Below, piece after piece: positions 39,301 to 52,540 of a stretch of DNA of 64,000 bases; the stretch's first letter is position 1, and the number at the start of each line of letters is the position of its first letter. The stretch comes from Taenia hydatigena (taxonomy: Eukaryota; Platyhelminthes; Cestoda; Cyclophyllidea; Taeniidae). The translations under genes and the position numbers were made by a program. The notes under the pieces were generated by a model. It worked only from the letters and a program-made list of their open reading frames with translations, did not search any database and was not told the origin of the DNA. The stretch lies in contig JADWOT020000009.1 in NCBI GenBank assembly GCA_036345935.2, positions 3,491,381 to 3,555,380 on the forward strand, read 5' to 3'.

Positions 39301-42300
39301 AAAAGGTGGTACTTTCTTTAAGTAGGTTAACCTAGACTTCCACTTCACTTATGCTGAATTTTTAGTAGCACTCAGAATGTTCTCCTAGGGTGTTAATGTG
39401 GATCCGTTGAGTTCCATTGAATGCTCTTTTCGTTGAAATCGAATCCGGCGATCTTCGAAAACTAGGAATTTGATAGGAAGTCATGAGGTACATGAGGTAT
39501 TCGTATCACAGGCTCTCAGTTTTAGTAGTTGCTTTTAGATGTTAATATCATGCATCCTTTAATCTTCGTGTTCCCATTCGTCTTCCTCCCGTGGAGAGCA
39601 TTACTTGACATATGGGCTTGCTCCACCCTTTCTGAACTATTCCGACCAACCACCAAACTTGATTTTAGGCAAGGCTGTCAACTTGAACGGTACTTGATAT
39701 TATGAGAGTCAGATGAATACATTTCACTTTCAAGTTCCACCAAGGTTATGAAATTTCATCTTGAACTGTTTCATCCATTAGAAATGCTTAAATTGATCTG
39801 AAGTCATTTTTAATCCTTTCGGACTTATCTCAGTAATCGAAAACTCGGGTTCTGCTGTGGTCCAATAATTATGCAGATGTATACTGTCGGGTAATCGCTG
39901 AGTCTACTGTTTTGTAGTCCTCTTCTGTTTTTTTCGGAATAATGATTTGCATTCGTATATTTTGTCACATTTTAATGGCCATTTGGGTGCGTGAGCTGTT
40001 TTTAAAAAACGTTGTTGTCCCTTTTAAATAGATCTCACTTATCGGCGATTTCTAACCGACTGAACTTGAAGTTTCTACATTTTAGTCCACAAAGTTTTCT
40101 TTTTATGAATTTGTCTAAATCCGACTACTTCCCTTCGAAGAGAACGTTCACGAGGAGCTTAAGGTGGCATCTTTAGTTTCGCGTGTTTACCACTGTTTTC
40201 AATGGTTAACTAAGCAACTGCTTTTGTCAAATCTGAGGTAACTGCCGAACATCAATGCCATTTCTCGCTCCACTTTTGCTTTCAACAATTCCCTCTAGCA
40301 ACGCACAATTACCCTTTCTAGCTGGTGAGTCAAAACGGTCCCTCTATCTTCTTTTGTTTGGGACCTCATTTTGGATATGTTTGTGGTACGTTAATAACAC
40401 GTTCTCATAACTACGATGGTGACTTGGTTATCCATTGCAATTCCCAGCTTATTGTTCAAAAAGGGTCCGCAGACTAGCTTATGTATTTACCATGCCATGG
40501 CTCTTATCATCCCGTTCTCCTGCACTACCATTTGCTTTCCTACATACTGTGGCGCTCTGAGTAAACTCTGCAAGCGTAATGTCGCACACCAGAAGTGGCA
40601 GAAGATTCAAAAAGCCTGCATAGTAGAGCATACAATTGACGATCCCACTACTACGGTACGTCTTTTAACCCTTTAATGAGGTTATTTAAACACTCCAAGT
40701 CGATAACTCCTCACTGCTATAACAGTATTCGTCCCCACATATTGATGCATTAATGCCTTTTGATAATTGGTGTGGACCCACCTGAGACGTTTATCCAATG
40801 GGCTATCGTAATTTCCAGGTCATTGAGTATGGGGAGTATTAAAAGCGATAACTCCGCTTCCATTGTCATGGCTTCCATCATCCTCTTTCACTTTACTTAA
40901 TGAGGGCTCCGTTTATCGCTGAAGTTGTCATAATGCGCGCGAGCCTGGAAGTAGTGCAGCTTGTTGCTGACAAGAAGCTGCAACTTCTCACATGAGCAAA
41001 TATATAGTACCATTTGACCCTCCCTCAAGAAGTTCAGATGCTGCAAATGATCTGATGAACCGTTTTTGCTCCCAACTCCAACTAACGATCCCTGTTGTCT
41101 AGACGAATTCATGAGACATCGTGCTTTTCCGTTACCGAAAGTAGGCTTTCCAATCCAAGTAAGCTAGCTGCTAAGTTAATTACTAAGCCGTCTAGGGGAA
41201 ATGTTAAAGGAACTTCCTCACAATATTTTCGTTCCCGCGTACAGATCTACCACTTTGAGACCATGTCGTGCTTGGAGACAGTGCAGGTGGGCTGGCGTGG
41301 CGGCGGCGGAGTGGTGGATATGGCAGTGGCGCCGAGCTTTAATCAACTAGTGGGGGCCTCGCTCTCCGCCGCGGTGGTGACCACCTACATCGCCGACGTG
41401 AAGTCATGCGTTCCCTTCACCTCACCATGCCATCATCTCCGCTCCCACCCCCCCTCTCCCTCCTCCCCTCGAAACCGACGACTCGGCATCCAAGATCTTG
41501 GCAGTAGTGGTGGGGACGTTCTCACACCCATTCCCCTTCCTTCCACTGATGAAGTGAGTTGGCGCGTTTTGTTTGGTGTCGATACTCATTCGTCAATGGG
41601 ATCCTTTCTCGAAAATATAACGGAAGTGGCATGGCGACCACTCATCCCAGCAGTAAAATTTTTCTAGCATAATTGTAGCGAAGGATTTTGTGCGAGTTGC
41701 CTGCTTTTCAACGTTGAAGGCATTCATATGGATTGTCATTTCGCCTACCAGCCGCTTAAGATTATTTATCCAAAAGCGAAACGGTTCCTTTTTAAATACA
41801 CGATATGCCTTAGCATCGCAGGGATACGTCCTTTTTTCATTCGTTCTTTCCTCTTTTATGATTTTAATTTCGCTTAGTTGTCTCATTGGGTTACTCGCAG
41901 GCTCAATTTTCGCACGGAAATTTCAACTCCTTGCATCACCCTCATGGTGCTCTGTCTCCATGTCAGTATTCTGTGCACTTTTCGACTAGCAACTTTACTT
42001 CTTTTAAATCTGATAGAAGAGATGTTGAGTTCATGAGGTTCTCGTATGACAATGTCACCGTCATCAGGGCAGCGTCAAAGTTTTAGCGCTCATAGGAAAT
42101 CGTTGGATTTTGCAATTTGACAAGAGCTTCATGCCTTTACCACAGCTACTTTCTGTGCTTTTTCGTGTTTGTTGATTTCAACTTTGTTTTTCTTTTTTGA
42201 GGCTACCTTGTCTTCCATCGTTGTGTCCCCGCTGTTCATTTTACATTAAACTCCCATCCTAATTCACAGCCGAGTGAAGATAGCTTTCCAGACACTTGGT

Positions 42301-45300
42301 GTGGATGAGCTTAATTCCAGCTGTGAAGACTAAGCTTCCTCAGTCACTTTAGGCGACTACAGGTACCGTTCTGGGTCTGCATCGTGAGAGAGAAGAATTC
42401 ACCTTTGACGAAGGCACAACGACAGTTTTGTTGCCTGTTTCAGTAGCAAAATCTTGAATCCGAATATTTGTAATGTGTTCATTTTTTTTCAGTAGCTACC
42501 CCTTCCCCACACCTTACCGAAGCTTCTTTTAATTTCATGTTATGGTTTTACGGATTAATAACTGCATTGCTTGTTCTCTATCTGCGATTTGGTAAACTAA
42601 ATGCTCAGTTTGAAGGGGCACGTGAGTGCGCAAAATCATTTTTCTTCATCCTCTTTTCGGCCAATCGCGACCTTCCTTTGAATCACGCACATGCCCACTG
42701 TTCCCTACTCTTATTCAAAATTCTATTAATCTCTCAGTTTGCTTATATTTTCATCTAATTTAGGTGTTCTATGCTAAAAATATCTTGAAATATCTATGTT
42801 AAGTGTTGGAGGAATATTGGTTGTAAGAATCCTCTTTTCTTGTAGTCTTAAATTTTCCTGAAGTTAGCTGGCTTTTTCGGCCTATATACAATTAAAAAAT
42901 AAGTCAAATAATGTTGCCCGTGGTAAATTCATCCTTTATTCACCCAATTTTTCTGTGGCGGACAGACATTACGGATTATCGCCCATCGCACCTTTGATTT
43001 CAATCTCAACATTTCATTACTTGCTGCATCATCTTCTATTCCACCTCGCTCAGTCCACCTGTGGGTCACGGAACCATAATACATCGCTGACGCTCAGCCT
43101 ATCTGCGCCTTCGGTCACCTTATTTTTTCTCGTTTTCAGCCTCTTCAGCCAGCTCAGCAACTGACCCGATGTAAAAGTGATCTACGTCACTCCCAGGCGT
43201 CCTCCATCCGGAAGTCTTTCTCCTTCAGGGGGGACACCGTCAAGCCTTGCGTCGCTCCCGTATGTTCTCCCTCCCTGCCATCTCTGGTCCAAGCTGGTGC
43301 TGTTTCTGTGGGCGCTAGTTAGCAAACTAGGAATGCTTGTCTTGCAGCAAGGTCTTGTCTAATCTTGGGCTCAATGTTTCAAAATCACCGTAGAGAGCAT
43401 CTTAACAATGGATCCGGAAATTTTGAATAGCAGTTCATTTTTAACGAATTTAGATCTTGAGGTTATTACCTTTTATTTGGACTGAGTTCATATCCAAAAT
43501 CCTTTTTATCCCCATCCAATCAAAGCGTAACTGGAATGGTTTTTCTGATAAAAGCTTTTATATTTCATTATTTGTAAGCATCCAATTACATGTTCTTAAA
43601 CAAACATGGTTGGGTTCGGTGTCTGCGCACATGTGCAATTAGTCTTTGAGTCTACCAAAGCCAAGAACTTTGGGTTTAGGAAGGGCGTACAGTAAGCTTG
43701 GTGAGAAATTTCATACCCACCTGAAGTTCAACGCAATTTTACTCTTAGTTTTATGCTCTCATTGTAATGTAGGAAAAGACACATCAGTGTGGTTTTCAGC
43801 GCGAAATTGGATGTGACGGTGACTGAAAACAACGAACCGCAGCAACTAACCCTTGTGACATTATACGTGGTTAAATTGAACGTTGATATGTTTGAGGCGC
43901 AAGCCTCACAAATGTAAACAGGAGTTACTCCATGATGCCACAATTTGTCGCCACATTGAAAGCTAACATTTGATTTGTGTTGTGATTTTGTCGCACTAAA
44001 AAGGTCTCCTCAGATCATGGAGGCAGGTGACTTCCAGTTGTCGAGCTTTTAATATCAGCATTCTGAGAGCAAATTTATTCCGTGTTGCCTTTCTGTTTTC
44101 GTGTTATATTTGCCCGATCTTGTTAATAAACATGACTTGTTGAATGCGTGATCGGCGGTCCAGCGAGGCCTTTAAAGGTCTACGTTTAAATGAATGTGCC
44201 ACAATCAAAAGTAGATGGTTAATGGTTGTGACTAAACCTAGAGTTTTCAGTGCATGTAAGCTGTTATGATTAAATGCAGGTTTGTTTTTTTTTACCGCTA
44301 TACAGTTTAATTAACCATCAACACACCTGCTCTGCTTGGTGCTGACAGGTGGTTTTTCCAGTTGACTTCTCTGTGAATTTGCTAAATGCAGACTGGATCT
44401 GGTTTTGAATCCTACAATTTTTTTCAACTTTCGGAATTAACGACATTTATTTGCGCCCATGTCCTCCATCTGGAAGTCGCTGTTGTGCTCCTTGTGTGTG
44501 GTTGAATGCAAGCTTGCTGTGTGCAGGAGGAAACGTCCACAGCGGCGATAGACATTCCCTCGGATGCCGAAGATTCGCGCCTCGTAATCGATGATATGAC
44601 GGCCTATAACCGCGTATTTAAACCCAAACGTGCAATCGCACGCAGTCCCAATCGTCTTTTGGTCGGTAGCAGTGGCACCAGGGCTCCTCCTCCACCACCA
44701 CCACTACAAACGAATGCGACTGTCAGGCCACCACAAAATCTCTTTCCAGCGCCCTCCAGCGAGGGAGAGGAGGAAGAGAGTGGCCCTTTCTGCCCTCCGC
44801 CGCAGCTTCAGCCTAGCATCGGTGAGCCTTTATCCATTGGTCGGTTGGCTTCTTTTTTGTCAAATGTGTGCATATATGTGATGCAGTGCACTCTTTCATT
44901 TACTGCATTTTGCGATTTTTTAAAAGGGGGCTTTCAGGTGAAATCGGACAAAGGTCAAGCAACTAAAACTGTTTTTTTACTCAACTACCTCCTGCTGCAT
45001 TTGCACATCCATTCTGACGGCTCTTAGCAAATATCTGGAAAGTGGATTCGGTGCAAAGGAATTTATTATTGCGCCGAACCATTCCTTGTATGCTTACTCA
45101 ACAGGTTATGTGTTGGTCAGTTATTGCAATTTAACATCATTTAAATGTCTTATAGCTGACTGGTTGTGGTTGATGCCTTCTTAGCTAGGTGTACTCTTGA
45201 ATTTTACGCCCCTGTTTCGTGCACGAATTGAAACTCGATTAACGATGTCTGGACTGCCCCGAGCACCACGTGGACCGGCTCTCAGTATGTAATCGGCCAG

Positions 45301-48300
45301 AGTCGTTACTCGCTGCGGTATTGAAAGTCCCGGTTTAACTCGAAAGCTTATGTATCTGTAGAACGGGAAGATTATACGCGTAAATGTGAAGTGACTCATT
45401 GACATTCACGGCAGTTTGTTTCAGTAAAGCACGTAATTATGGGTTGTTGAATTTTTTTGGTGTTTCTAATCAAGGTCTTGCTTCACTTGCATAAAATCCA
45501 ATTACTTTTTTGTGAAGACATGAAGTCTGGAAGTAATTGGCGTCATTGAACATTATTTCTTGTGGTGGAACACAATTTTACCTCGACCTACGCCAATCAA
45601 ACGCTTTTTGTTTATTTGAATAGCCTAGTACACTTCGCTAATGCAGTGATTGCAACGATCAATCTTATGGGAATCTGAATTTGAAATTTGGCATCATTTC
45701 TTCTGAAAAGGGTGTTCACACTTTCCCCTTTCGTAATGATGGTCTATTGCTTGTTAACCTTGAAGCGTCAGTTTGTCATTTGCGATTTGACTGTCGCAAA
45801 ATGGTGACCTATCTCTCGAATGATTCATCATTTCCTTCGGTTTATTCAAATAAGTTTCCATCGACGGTCCTTTTCAAAAACTAATTGCGTCTACTATGGA
45901 CGCCAATGCTCGAACACTTCAATGTGCCGTTAGCTTGGCCAGTTCAACCGAGTCTCCAAAACTAAAAAACAAATCACTAGATTCCAAATACCCTTCGTCC
46001 AACGTCGAATTAGACTCAGGCACGTAGCATGTGGTTGGTGCACTAAGTCTTCATAACTGATACATGACACGTCAAACATCCGTTTTGCAGGTTTAAGAAA
46101 GTCAGAGCGGGATTAGTATCATCTCTGATTTCTTTCGTTCATGGAACCCTTCCTTACACTGAGATCGCTTGATCCGAGAATTTGCCATGTGGATGATGTT
46201 AACCTCCTATCCTGATGCTCTGCTGCAACTGGAACTTTTAATGTCGCAGTTGCGTGCTTAATTTCTGTCTTGCAATTTCGACATTGAAGATGGCAGATGT
46301 TACCTTAATTTATTAAGGATTGCCATCCTTATCCTCATACTTCGCAATGCATTTGAACTGTTTGATTCATTTTGCTTAGGGAGATACTACCGGCCCATTC
46401 TTATGGCTTACCGTATGTCATGTTTTTTCTTCTTTGAGTTAACGCATTGTGGTGAATTTTCTGATCGGTGATGGTAGCCTTTTTTGCGTCTTACACTAAT
46501 GCATCTCACATTGGCTGTTCCCCTCTGTCTTTTAGCTGTGCCTGATGCTGACAAGACCGTTTGTGCAGACGGCAATAAATTGGAGATTTCCGACTTTTTG
46601 CCCGTAAGTTCTACCATTTATATCCGGAGTGTAAGTTGTCACTAGTGTCTCATGCTACAAACTGCGCTCACTCTAGAAAAATTCACTTTGGTTCCTTTTG
46701 GTGGAGATGGCCACCCCAAGCTGGTTGCCATTATCCCCAATTTGTCTATATTAGATGGCCTTTCAAGACATCAAATCGATTTTTTGCACGAATCTTGGCA
46801 TCTTCCGATTGTTGATGACATGTTAGTAACCCACTAATGTGTGCAACCAAAATGGAGGATTTCCTAAAATTTCTGTACCCATTGGAAGTGGTCACTAAAG
46901 CAATTTTCGACTCTTGCAGTCAAACTTGTTAAAAACTTATCCCGCTTTCTATTTGCAAAGTTCACATATGTGTGTGTTTGGCTTTTAGTCACATCAAATC
47001 AAACGATTGAGGCATTATTTGAAGAGCTAAGGCTAATCAAGTGGGGTGACCTCGTGTCCATGTTCATTCATCTATAGGATCGCATTTTTCTACTCAGAGA
47101 GGCTGTTTTGTTTCTATCAGAAACTGTCTGGGATATTACTTAATCTAACGAATTAGATGTGCTAACGAAAGAAGCAGTGCATTTTACGGACTTCTCCCGA
47201 TGACTAAGAACAATATTTGTAACTCCAGTCTGCAGCCTGTCGCTATTTTCATTCTTTATCCCTAAGTGCATTGTGCATAGGACCTATAATACTTTCTTTT
47301 ATGTTAAATTCACTTTTTAAGTTTTTTTTTTTAAAATGGCATTCTTTTCGTTTTCGTTGGACTTCGGAAACTTTTTACTCAGTATAATTATTTGGAAGAG
47401 ATTATAAATTTACCTACCCCATTTAGTGCCTCTATTTCCAATGAAGGCATAATAAACGAAAAAACCCACAGTTTATTGTTTTCAGTAAATATAGGCGAGT
47501 ATCGCATTTGTCACTCAACTACAGCTATCCTCGCCTGTCTTAGACACAATTTATATCAACTATTTATGGGCAGGCTTTAACAAAAACTGTGATTTAAGTT
47601 GCCCATTTTCCTGCCTTTTTTTCATTACTACTAATTTATCAGCCAACAGGAAAGAGTTTTATAATTCTCCCCTTAAAGTGCTTAGAGTGGGATTTTTGAA
47701 AGTCAGTACTTCCTCTGAATAGCACAAAACGTCGCTGCATTCTTTCTTCGTTTCACATTAGCATTTCAGGCAGGGAATTGTAAGCGGAACGCAAATGTCC
47801 TCCTAATTCATGCTTCATTTGTTCCTGTTGATGCCTTCCTTTTAATTGAACTGCATAGAGTCATTTCTCTGCGCACTTTAACGGCATCCGCTTTAGTCAT
47901 GGCAGCCGATTAATACCTGTGAATTTGCCTAAGGCATTGGCAGTTGTATTTCAGCGCTAAATGTTACGCTTTAGTGGAGAGTGTTAAAAAAAACGGCAGT
48001 TAAACCTCTCCACCATCTATTCTTCCCTATTTTTGGCTCAAAGGACCGAAGAGCGAAACTAGTAATTCTACGGGTGCCTCCTGTTCCTCTTTCTTTGACC
48101 CTTTCCGACCAGCCATAATGAACTGTTGTCGAGTATCCCACGGTCCCAACCGTGGTGACATCAGGCATCCTTTTGGATTAAATGACATATTCATTGACGA
48201 ATGCCAAAGATGGTAGTACCTGGAAGTCCTTTTTATTTCATCCTTCGTTTTTTTAAGCTCCAAGTATCGACTCATGTTTTCCATATTCTTTCGTTCCCCC

Positions 48301-49847
48301 CACCAACCTTCCGCTGCCTAACTACAGTGACTTCCTGCTGAAATCTACCGGTACATTTAGCTATGTGGGTTTGACTGCTAGCAAGTGCATTTCCCTTTGC
48401 GAGCTTGCTACAAACCCGTGTTGATTTATGTAGACCAAAGTACTCAGAAGATAGACTCCAACACGAACTCCCTTATTTGCCGAGTATGAATGATCTCGGG
48501 ACACAAGTTTGGTGTGCGTGACTGCAAAGTGCCTAGTGACAGCACGGAATAGTTCCATTCTCGCTTATTTTGAGTACTTGATTGGCCTTGGCCTTATTTT
48601 GACTATTAGCGCATTTGGAGTTTACCCATGTTTCATGTTTCCCAATCAAAAGAATCGTACAAGAATGTGAGTTTTGAGGCCTTCTGGGATAGTAGAGAAT
48701 TAATCACGAAAAAGGAAGACTCTACAGAAGCAAAAGCTTTCCGAGTTGCAGGCATTCCCAATTCCAAGCACATTCCCCACGAAATGAGATGGAAAACTAT
48801 GGCAATGGCCAGTGTGCAATGTTATACCGTTATTTCATCCCCTCCTCTCTATTTTAGTTCAACGCGTCGGGAGGTAAAGGCTCGAACGTTAACGATCCCT
48901 TAGCTAACATGTGGAGTATGATAGGCGATGATACCGTTGTCCATTCCAAGACGCCGGTGCCACGCACTGCCGTAACCACGAAGGAGACAGTGAACCGCAG
49001 TGCTGGCAGTGAGATGACGGCTCTGCACCGATTGCGAACTCCTCATGCGGCACTGCTGGCGGTGCTATCGGCGCGGCAGAAAAGCCTCACCACGGTGCGT
49101 CTTCTCTGGCCCCGGGAGAATTTACGTGCTGCCCTCGAGTCGGCCATTCTTATGCAGGATCAAGCCGTCCTTGTCGATGTTCTCCGCGTCCTCCTCTCCT
49201 ATAGGTCAGCTCCTGCCTGGACACAGCCCTAATGGATCAACAACTTAACTCACTGCTTTATGTTCTGCTGGGTTGAAAATCTTATGTTATTTTTATACTT
49301 CTAGCAAGCAGTGGAGTCTGGATCTCGTTACTGTGCTACTTCCACAGTTATCAAAGCTTATTTGGAGCAAGTATCCCACGTAAGTGTATTATTGTTTACC
49401 AAATACCACTGTCCTAGTTGACTGACCAAATTTTACCTTTTTAACAGGTATGTGGAAACCACCTGCCAGGCTGTGCGACTGATACTCAAAAACTTTGCCA
49501 ATCTCATTCGCCAGACCCTTAATTCAGCTCATGGAATCGGAGTTGACATCACCCAGGAAGAACGGTAAGATTCGTGTGGCGTCTTGTCGTTTTCTGCTTG
49601 CTACGCATAAGCGCAAATAGAGTAGTTGCCTCATTACGACCCGAAGTTATCGTTTGACATTCGACGGAACAACAGTAAGCACCCCTCGAGATCTACCGTC
49701 ACTCTTTGACATTTTAGGCGAGCAAAATGCCAAACGTGCGTAACCCACTTGGAAGCCATCCGGTCTGCTTTCGACTCGAAAGATGTTGCTGCCAAGGCCG
49801 GGCAATACGGACGGGAAGTGTCTGCACTATTTTCCTTGCTCGAATAA
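33314..49847 (+). CDS. KATNB1: Katanin p80 WD40-containing subunit B1 (first exon not found)
   Basis: Regulatory subunit of the microtubule-severing ATPase katanin; it targets p60 to centrosomes and spindle poles. Eleven exons: 33314-33565, 34570-34670, 35175-35300, 37911-38165, 41245-41553, 44527-44821, 46536-46603, 48858-49204, 49305-49379, 49448-49564, 49718-49847 (TAA 49845-49847). The joined frame gives 690 residues (human 655). WD40 repeats fill exons 1-4: [86 protein letters not shown]. The linker has [15 protein letters not shown] (human YNEIFQPKNSISRTP) and a proline-rich run. LEISDFLP leads to the con80 domain that binds p60 (exons 8-11), with [18 protein letters not shown] and [16 protein letters not shown]. 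Internal introns reach 3 kb and are T-rich. The first codons are missing: exon 33314 starts inside a codon. Confidence 0.95.
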
Positions 49848-50325
49848 CGGAACTCATGACACCAACTGTAACTAAACCGCACGACACCTCTACTTCAATA
49901 ACGACCCCTCCCCGCCTCGTCCCCGCATACCTTAACCCTGAAACCCGCGTGATAAGCCCTGTAAATAAGAAGAGCAATAGTTGGCAGAACGACCCCGCTC
50001 CTCTATACGTGATCAGTACCATTGTCGACGTAAGACCGTCACCACTTCCCATTTAGCGACACCACCTTAGCTAAGGAGTCTGCGCATTGCCAGCGTCTCG
50101 ACGAAACTGATATCCCGTGCAGCAGCGCCAGCCCTCTACAAACAACACCGACACTAAGTGGAGAGCATATCCACCGCCAGCAAAATCAAAGCTGGCAAAA
50201 AGAACAATCAATTCGGGCACGAAACTGTACGAGTTCGCGCGGAGGCAATGAAGATCCCCAAAGGTGCGGGAGAGGTACCGAAATAGGCTCACGACGAGAA
50301 AAAAGCACGAAGAACCGCTATACAG

Positions 50326-50331
50326 TTTATT
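50326..50331 (-). promoter_or_regulatory. Poly(A) signal of RPS19
   Basis: AATAAA on the minus strand begins nine bases after the RPS19 stop codon, which implies a 3' UTR of only a few tens of bases. Confidence 0.65.
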
Positions 50332-50339
50332 CATAACAT

Positions 50340-51046
50340 TTACTTAGCAGCGCGAAGAGCCTTCACAGTTTCGTATGCAACACTATCCATATCACGACGA
50401 CCAGTGCGCGAAATTTCCCTACCACTAAAATGTGATACGCAACAGTAACCAACTTATTTTGAGAGGATTTAAAGTAACCAATAAGTAACGCATAGAAGGA
50501 ACAGCGTGCAGAGGGAGAACCTCACCCATCACTTCGCTTTTCGACAAGACCCATGTTCTCAACCTCATGAAGGCACCGACGAAGTATGGAAGTGGAGGCA
50601 CGCACATGGTGGCGTGGACAAACACCATTTCGCTTGCCTCGACCAAACGCCTTGCTGAGTCCGGTTAGACCCGTAGGTCTAAGATAAAGGTGACGAAGAA
50701 CAGCGGCACAGCGAACGTAGAACCAGTCAGGATCATAGGGAGCTTGCTCGTTGGCAGTTGATAGCTTCACAACGTCGACCCAGTCGGGGACTCTTATCTT
50801 CCCAGTTCTGGTCAAAGGAGAACAGGGTGCCTCAACTTTTAAAGAAGGCTGTGATTACAGCTCAAACGGCGAAAAAAACGATAATGTGTAAGTAAGGTGT
50901 TCAGAATTCATGTTTTGCCAAATGACAAGGAAGAGGTACTCACTTCTTAAGAAATTTAGCTAAAGCAGCAACGTAGGTGTGACCATCGACATCCTTAACG
51001 GAAAGACGAGCCTAAAACAGTACAATCAGAAGAGAACTCTCACCAT
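50340..51046 (-). CDS. RPS19: 40S ribosomal protein S19 (eS19)
   Basis: Component of the small ribosomal subunit head, needed for 18S rRNA maturation. Exons on the minus strand: 51046-51044 (ATG alone), 51011-50944, 50807-50526, 50424-50340 (TAA). The total is 438 nt, 145 residues, the same length as human RPS19. Matches: LSVKDVDGHTYVAALAKFLK, KIRVPDWVDVVKLS (human KLKVPEWVDTVKLA), APYDPDWFYVRCAA, RHLYLRPTGLTGLSKAFG, RNGVCPRHHVRAS, GLVEKRSDGGRE. Intron 1 splits the gene immediately after the ATG and is only 32 nt, a placement common in ribosomal protein genes. TATAAAA (51142-51136, minus) and a CCCCTTTT tract about 17 nt before the ATG are possible core-promoter/TOP features. Convergent with KATNB1 (493 nt between stops). 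Confidence 0.97.
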
Positions 51047-52540
51047 AACGCAGACACGTTCCAAAAGGGGCGGACCTTCAGAGCAGCAGTGATTTAAACA
51101 AGCGTCACAACTCGTATTAACCAAAATAAAAAGTGTTTTATAACAAAGAAAAAGTAGCGGTTTTAAGTGTGTAATTTTGAACCCTATTACAACAATTTTT
51201 GCACTTACGCGCTTGTATGTTGCTTCCGATATCATCAAAACGGTAACCTGCCTCAGCTGTGAGGATACTCAACCAAATCTGAATTTGCTTGCGCAAGAAT
51301 CTACTAAGCATTTCTTGTCAATTAATCTACACAAGAATGTTTTAAAACTTCTGGAAGGAATATCCTAACCTGTGCTACGAGTGAGCCGTGCTCTAATTTT
51401 GGTTCACTAACTAATGGATATTGGCATGGAAACAAAAAAGTAGTGCTAAACTTCCCCATCGTGAATTGCGCCCTAAAATGCCACATAATCGTAATCCTCC
51501 CAAAAAATTGCCATTTTTTTAATTCGGCCTGGGGTGTCCAGAACGCCCAGGTGCACAAAACAATTCTTCGTTGCATTAGCAAACCTTACACGTCTGCCAC
51601 CCCTAGCATGATCAACCCGTTTGAGGCTACCAACTCGGCAGTAGTACTGCAGCACGCCATTTATTCTGCCATTTACTTGTTGACCCCTCACTACAAAGAA
51701 CGGAACCAGCTTGGGGATCTCCGTGGCCCCCCTGGAGTTTTCAAGCACCGACAAGCAGCCCAACCGGGTTCCTAGTTCGGCTTAGCCATTTGGACCGCAA
51801 TGAGCCAAGAAATGCGTAGAACAGTCCAACCGTGCTGTAGATCAGAAGCGAAATCGATCAGCGTTCACCAAAAACGATCCAATGCAAAATTTGGTATTAA
51901 AAGAGCGCACACGCTGGAGAAAACGGGGTACTCCTCAGAGGGACGAGTGGTTGGATCTGAACGTACGTGTGCAATGTGCATGTAGTACAGTAAGAGAGAG
52001 GCGGAGCGAAAGAGCAACAGACAGCAAGACTCCTAGGCGATTTGGTACACCGTGAAATAACAAGTACACATATATATGCATATATATACGATGGATATAA
52101 CGTGGGAAGGGATGGAGAGCTTGTCCATGATGTAATTGCATCTCTCCAAGTGAAGAGAAAACAAATTTCATCAAAAGCGAATAAAACGCGGGAGGCGGGG
52201 AGTGGAGCATAGAGGAATAATCTAGCAGAAGGGAAAAAAGGAAGGAGCCGGTGTCCACACGGATATCAAAACGGTAAAGGTGTAGCGGGGGATTCAGACT
52301 ATCTCAGGTGCACGTACAGTTGGGTGTTGGTGTACGCATTCTTTGAGTATGTACAATGTAGTTTTGGTGGTGTGGAGAGGAAAAGGGAATGCGGTGTGAG
52401 GGAAGGGGCAAGGCAACGAGCCAGCTCGAGGAACGCGGGGTTAACGGACGGACTGCGAGGTCTTGGGCGTGGTGGTAGTACTGCTGCCGGAGGAGAGGGT
52501 CGATCCAGGGATCTCACGCTGCTCCATGGGTGCATGCGTG
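51047..52540 (-). other. Spacer between STAG and RPS19, with an unassigned open frame
   Basis: It should hold the STAG 3' UTR and the RPS19 promoter. A minus-strand open frame at 51763-51473 (96 codons, containing VNGRINGVLQYYCRVGSLKR) has a protein-like composition. I cannot place it in any family, and the opposite strand is equally open there. A short alternating AT run lies at about 52067-52088. Confidence 0.4.

Noticed and set aside
41095..41244. Open frame upstream of KATNB1 exon 5
   Set aside because: The acceptor at 41243-41244 gives an exact continuation of the WD40 protein; the upstream part is intron.
48628..48903. Plus-strand frame just before KATNB1 exon 8
   Set aside because: The exon starts at the acceptor at 48857 in another frame; this frame is intron sequence running into it.
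49714..50056. Overlapping frames on both strands across the KATNB1 stop
   Set aside because: They are shadows of the last KATNB1 exon, whose correct frame ends in TAA at 49847.
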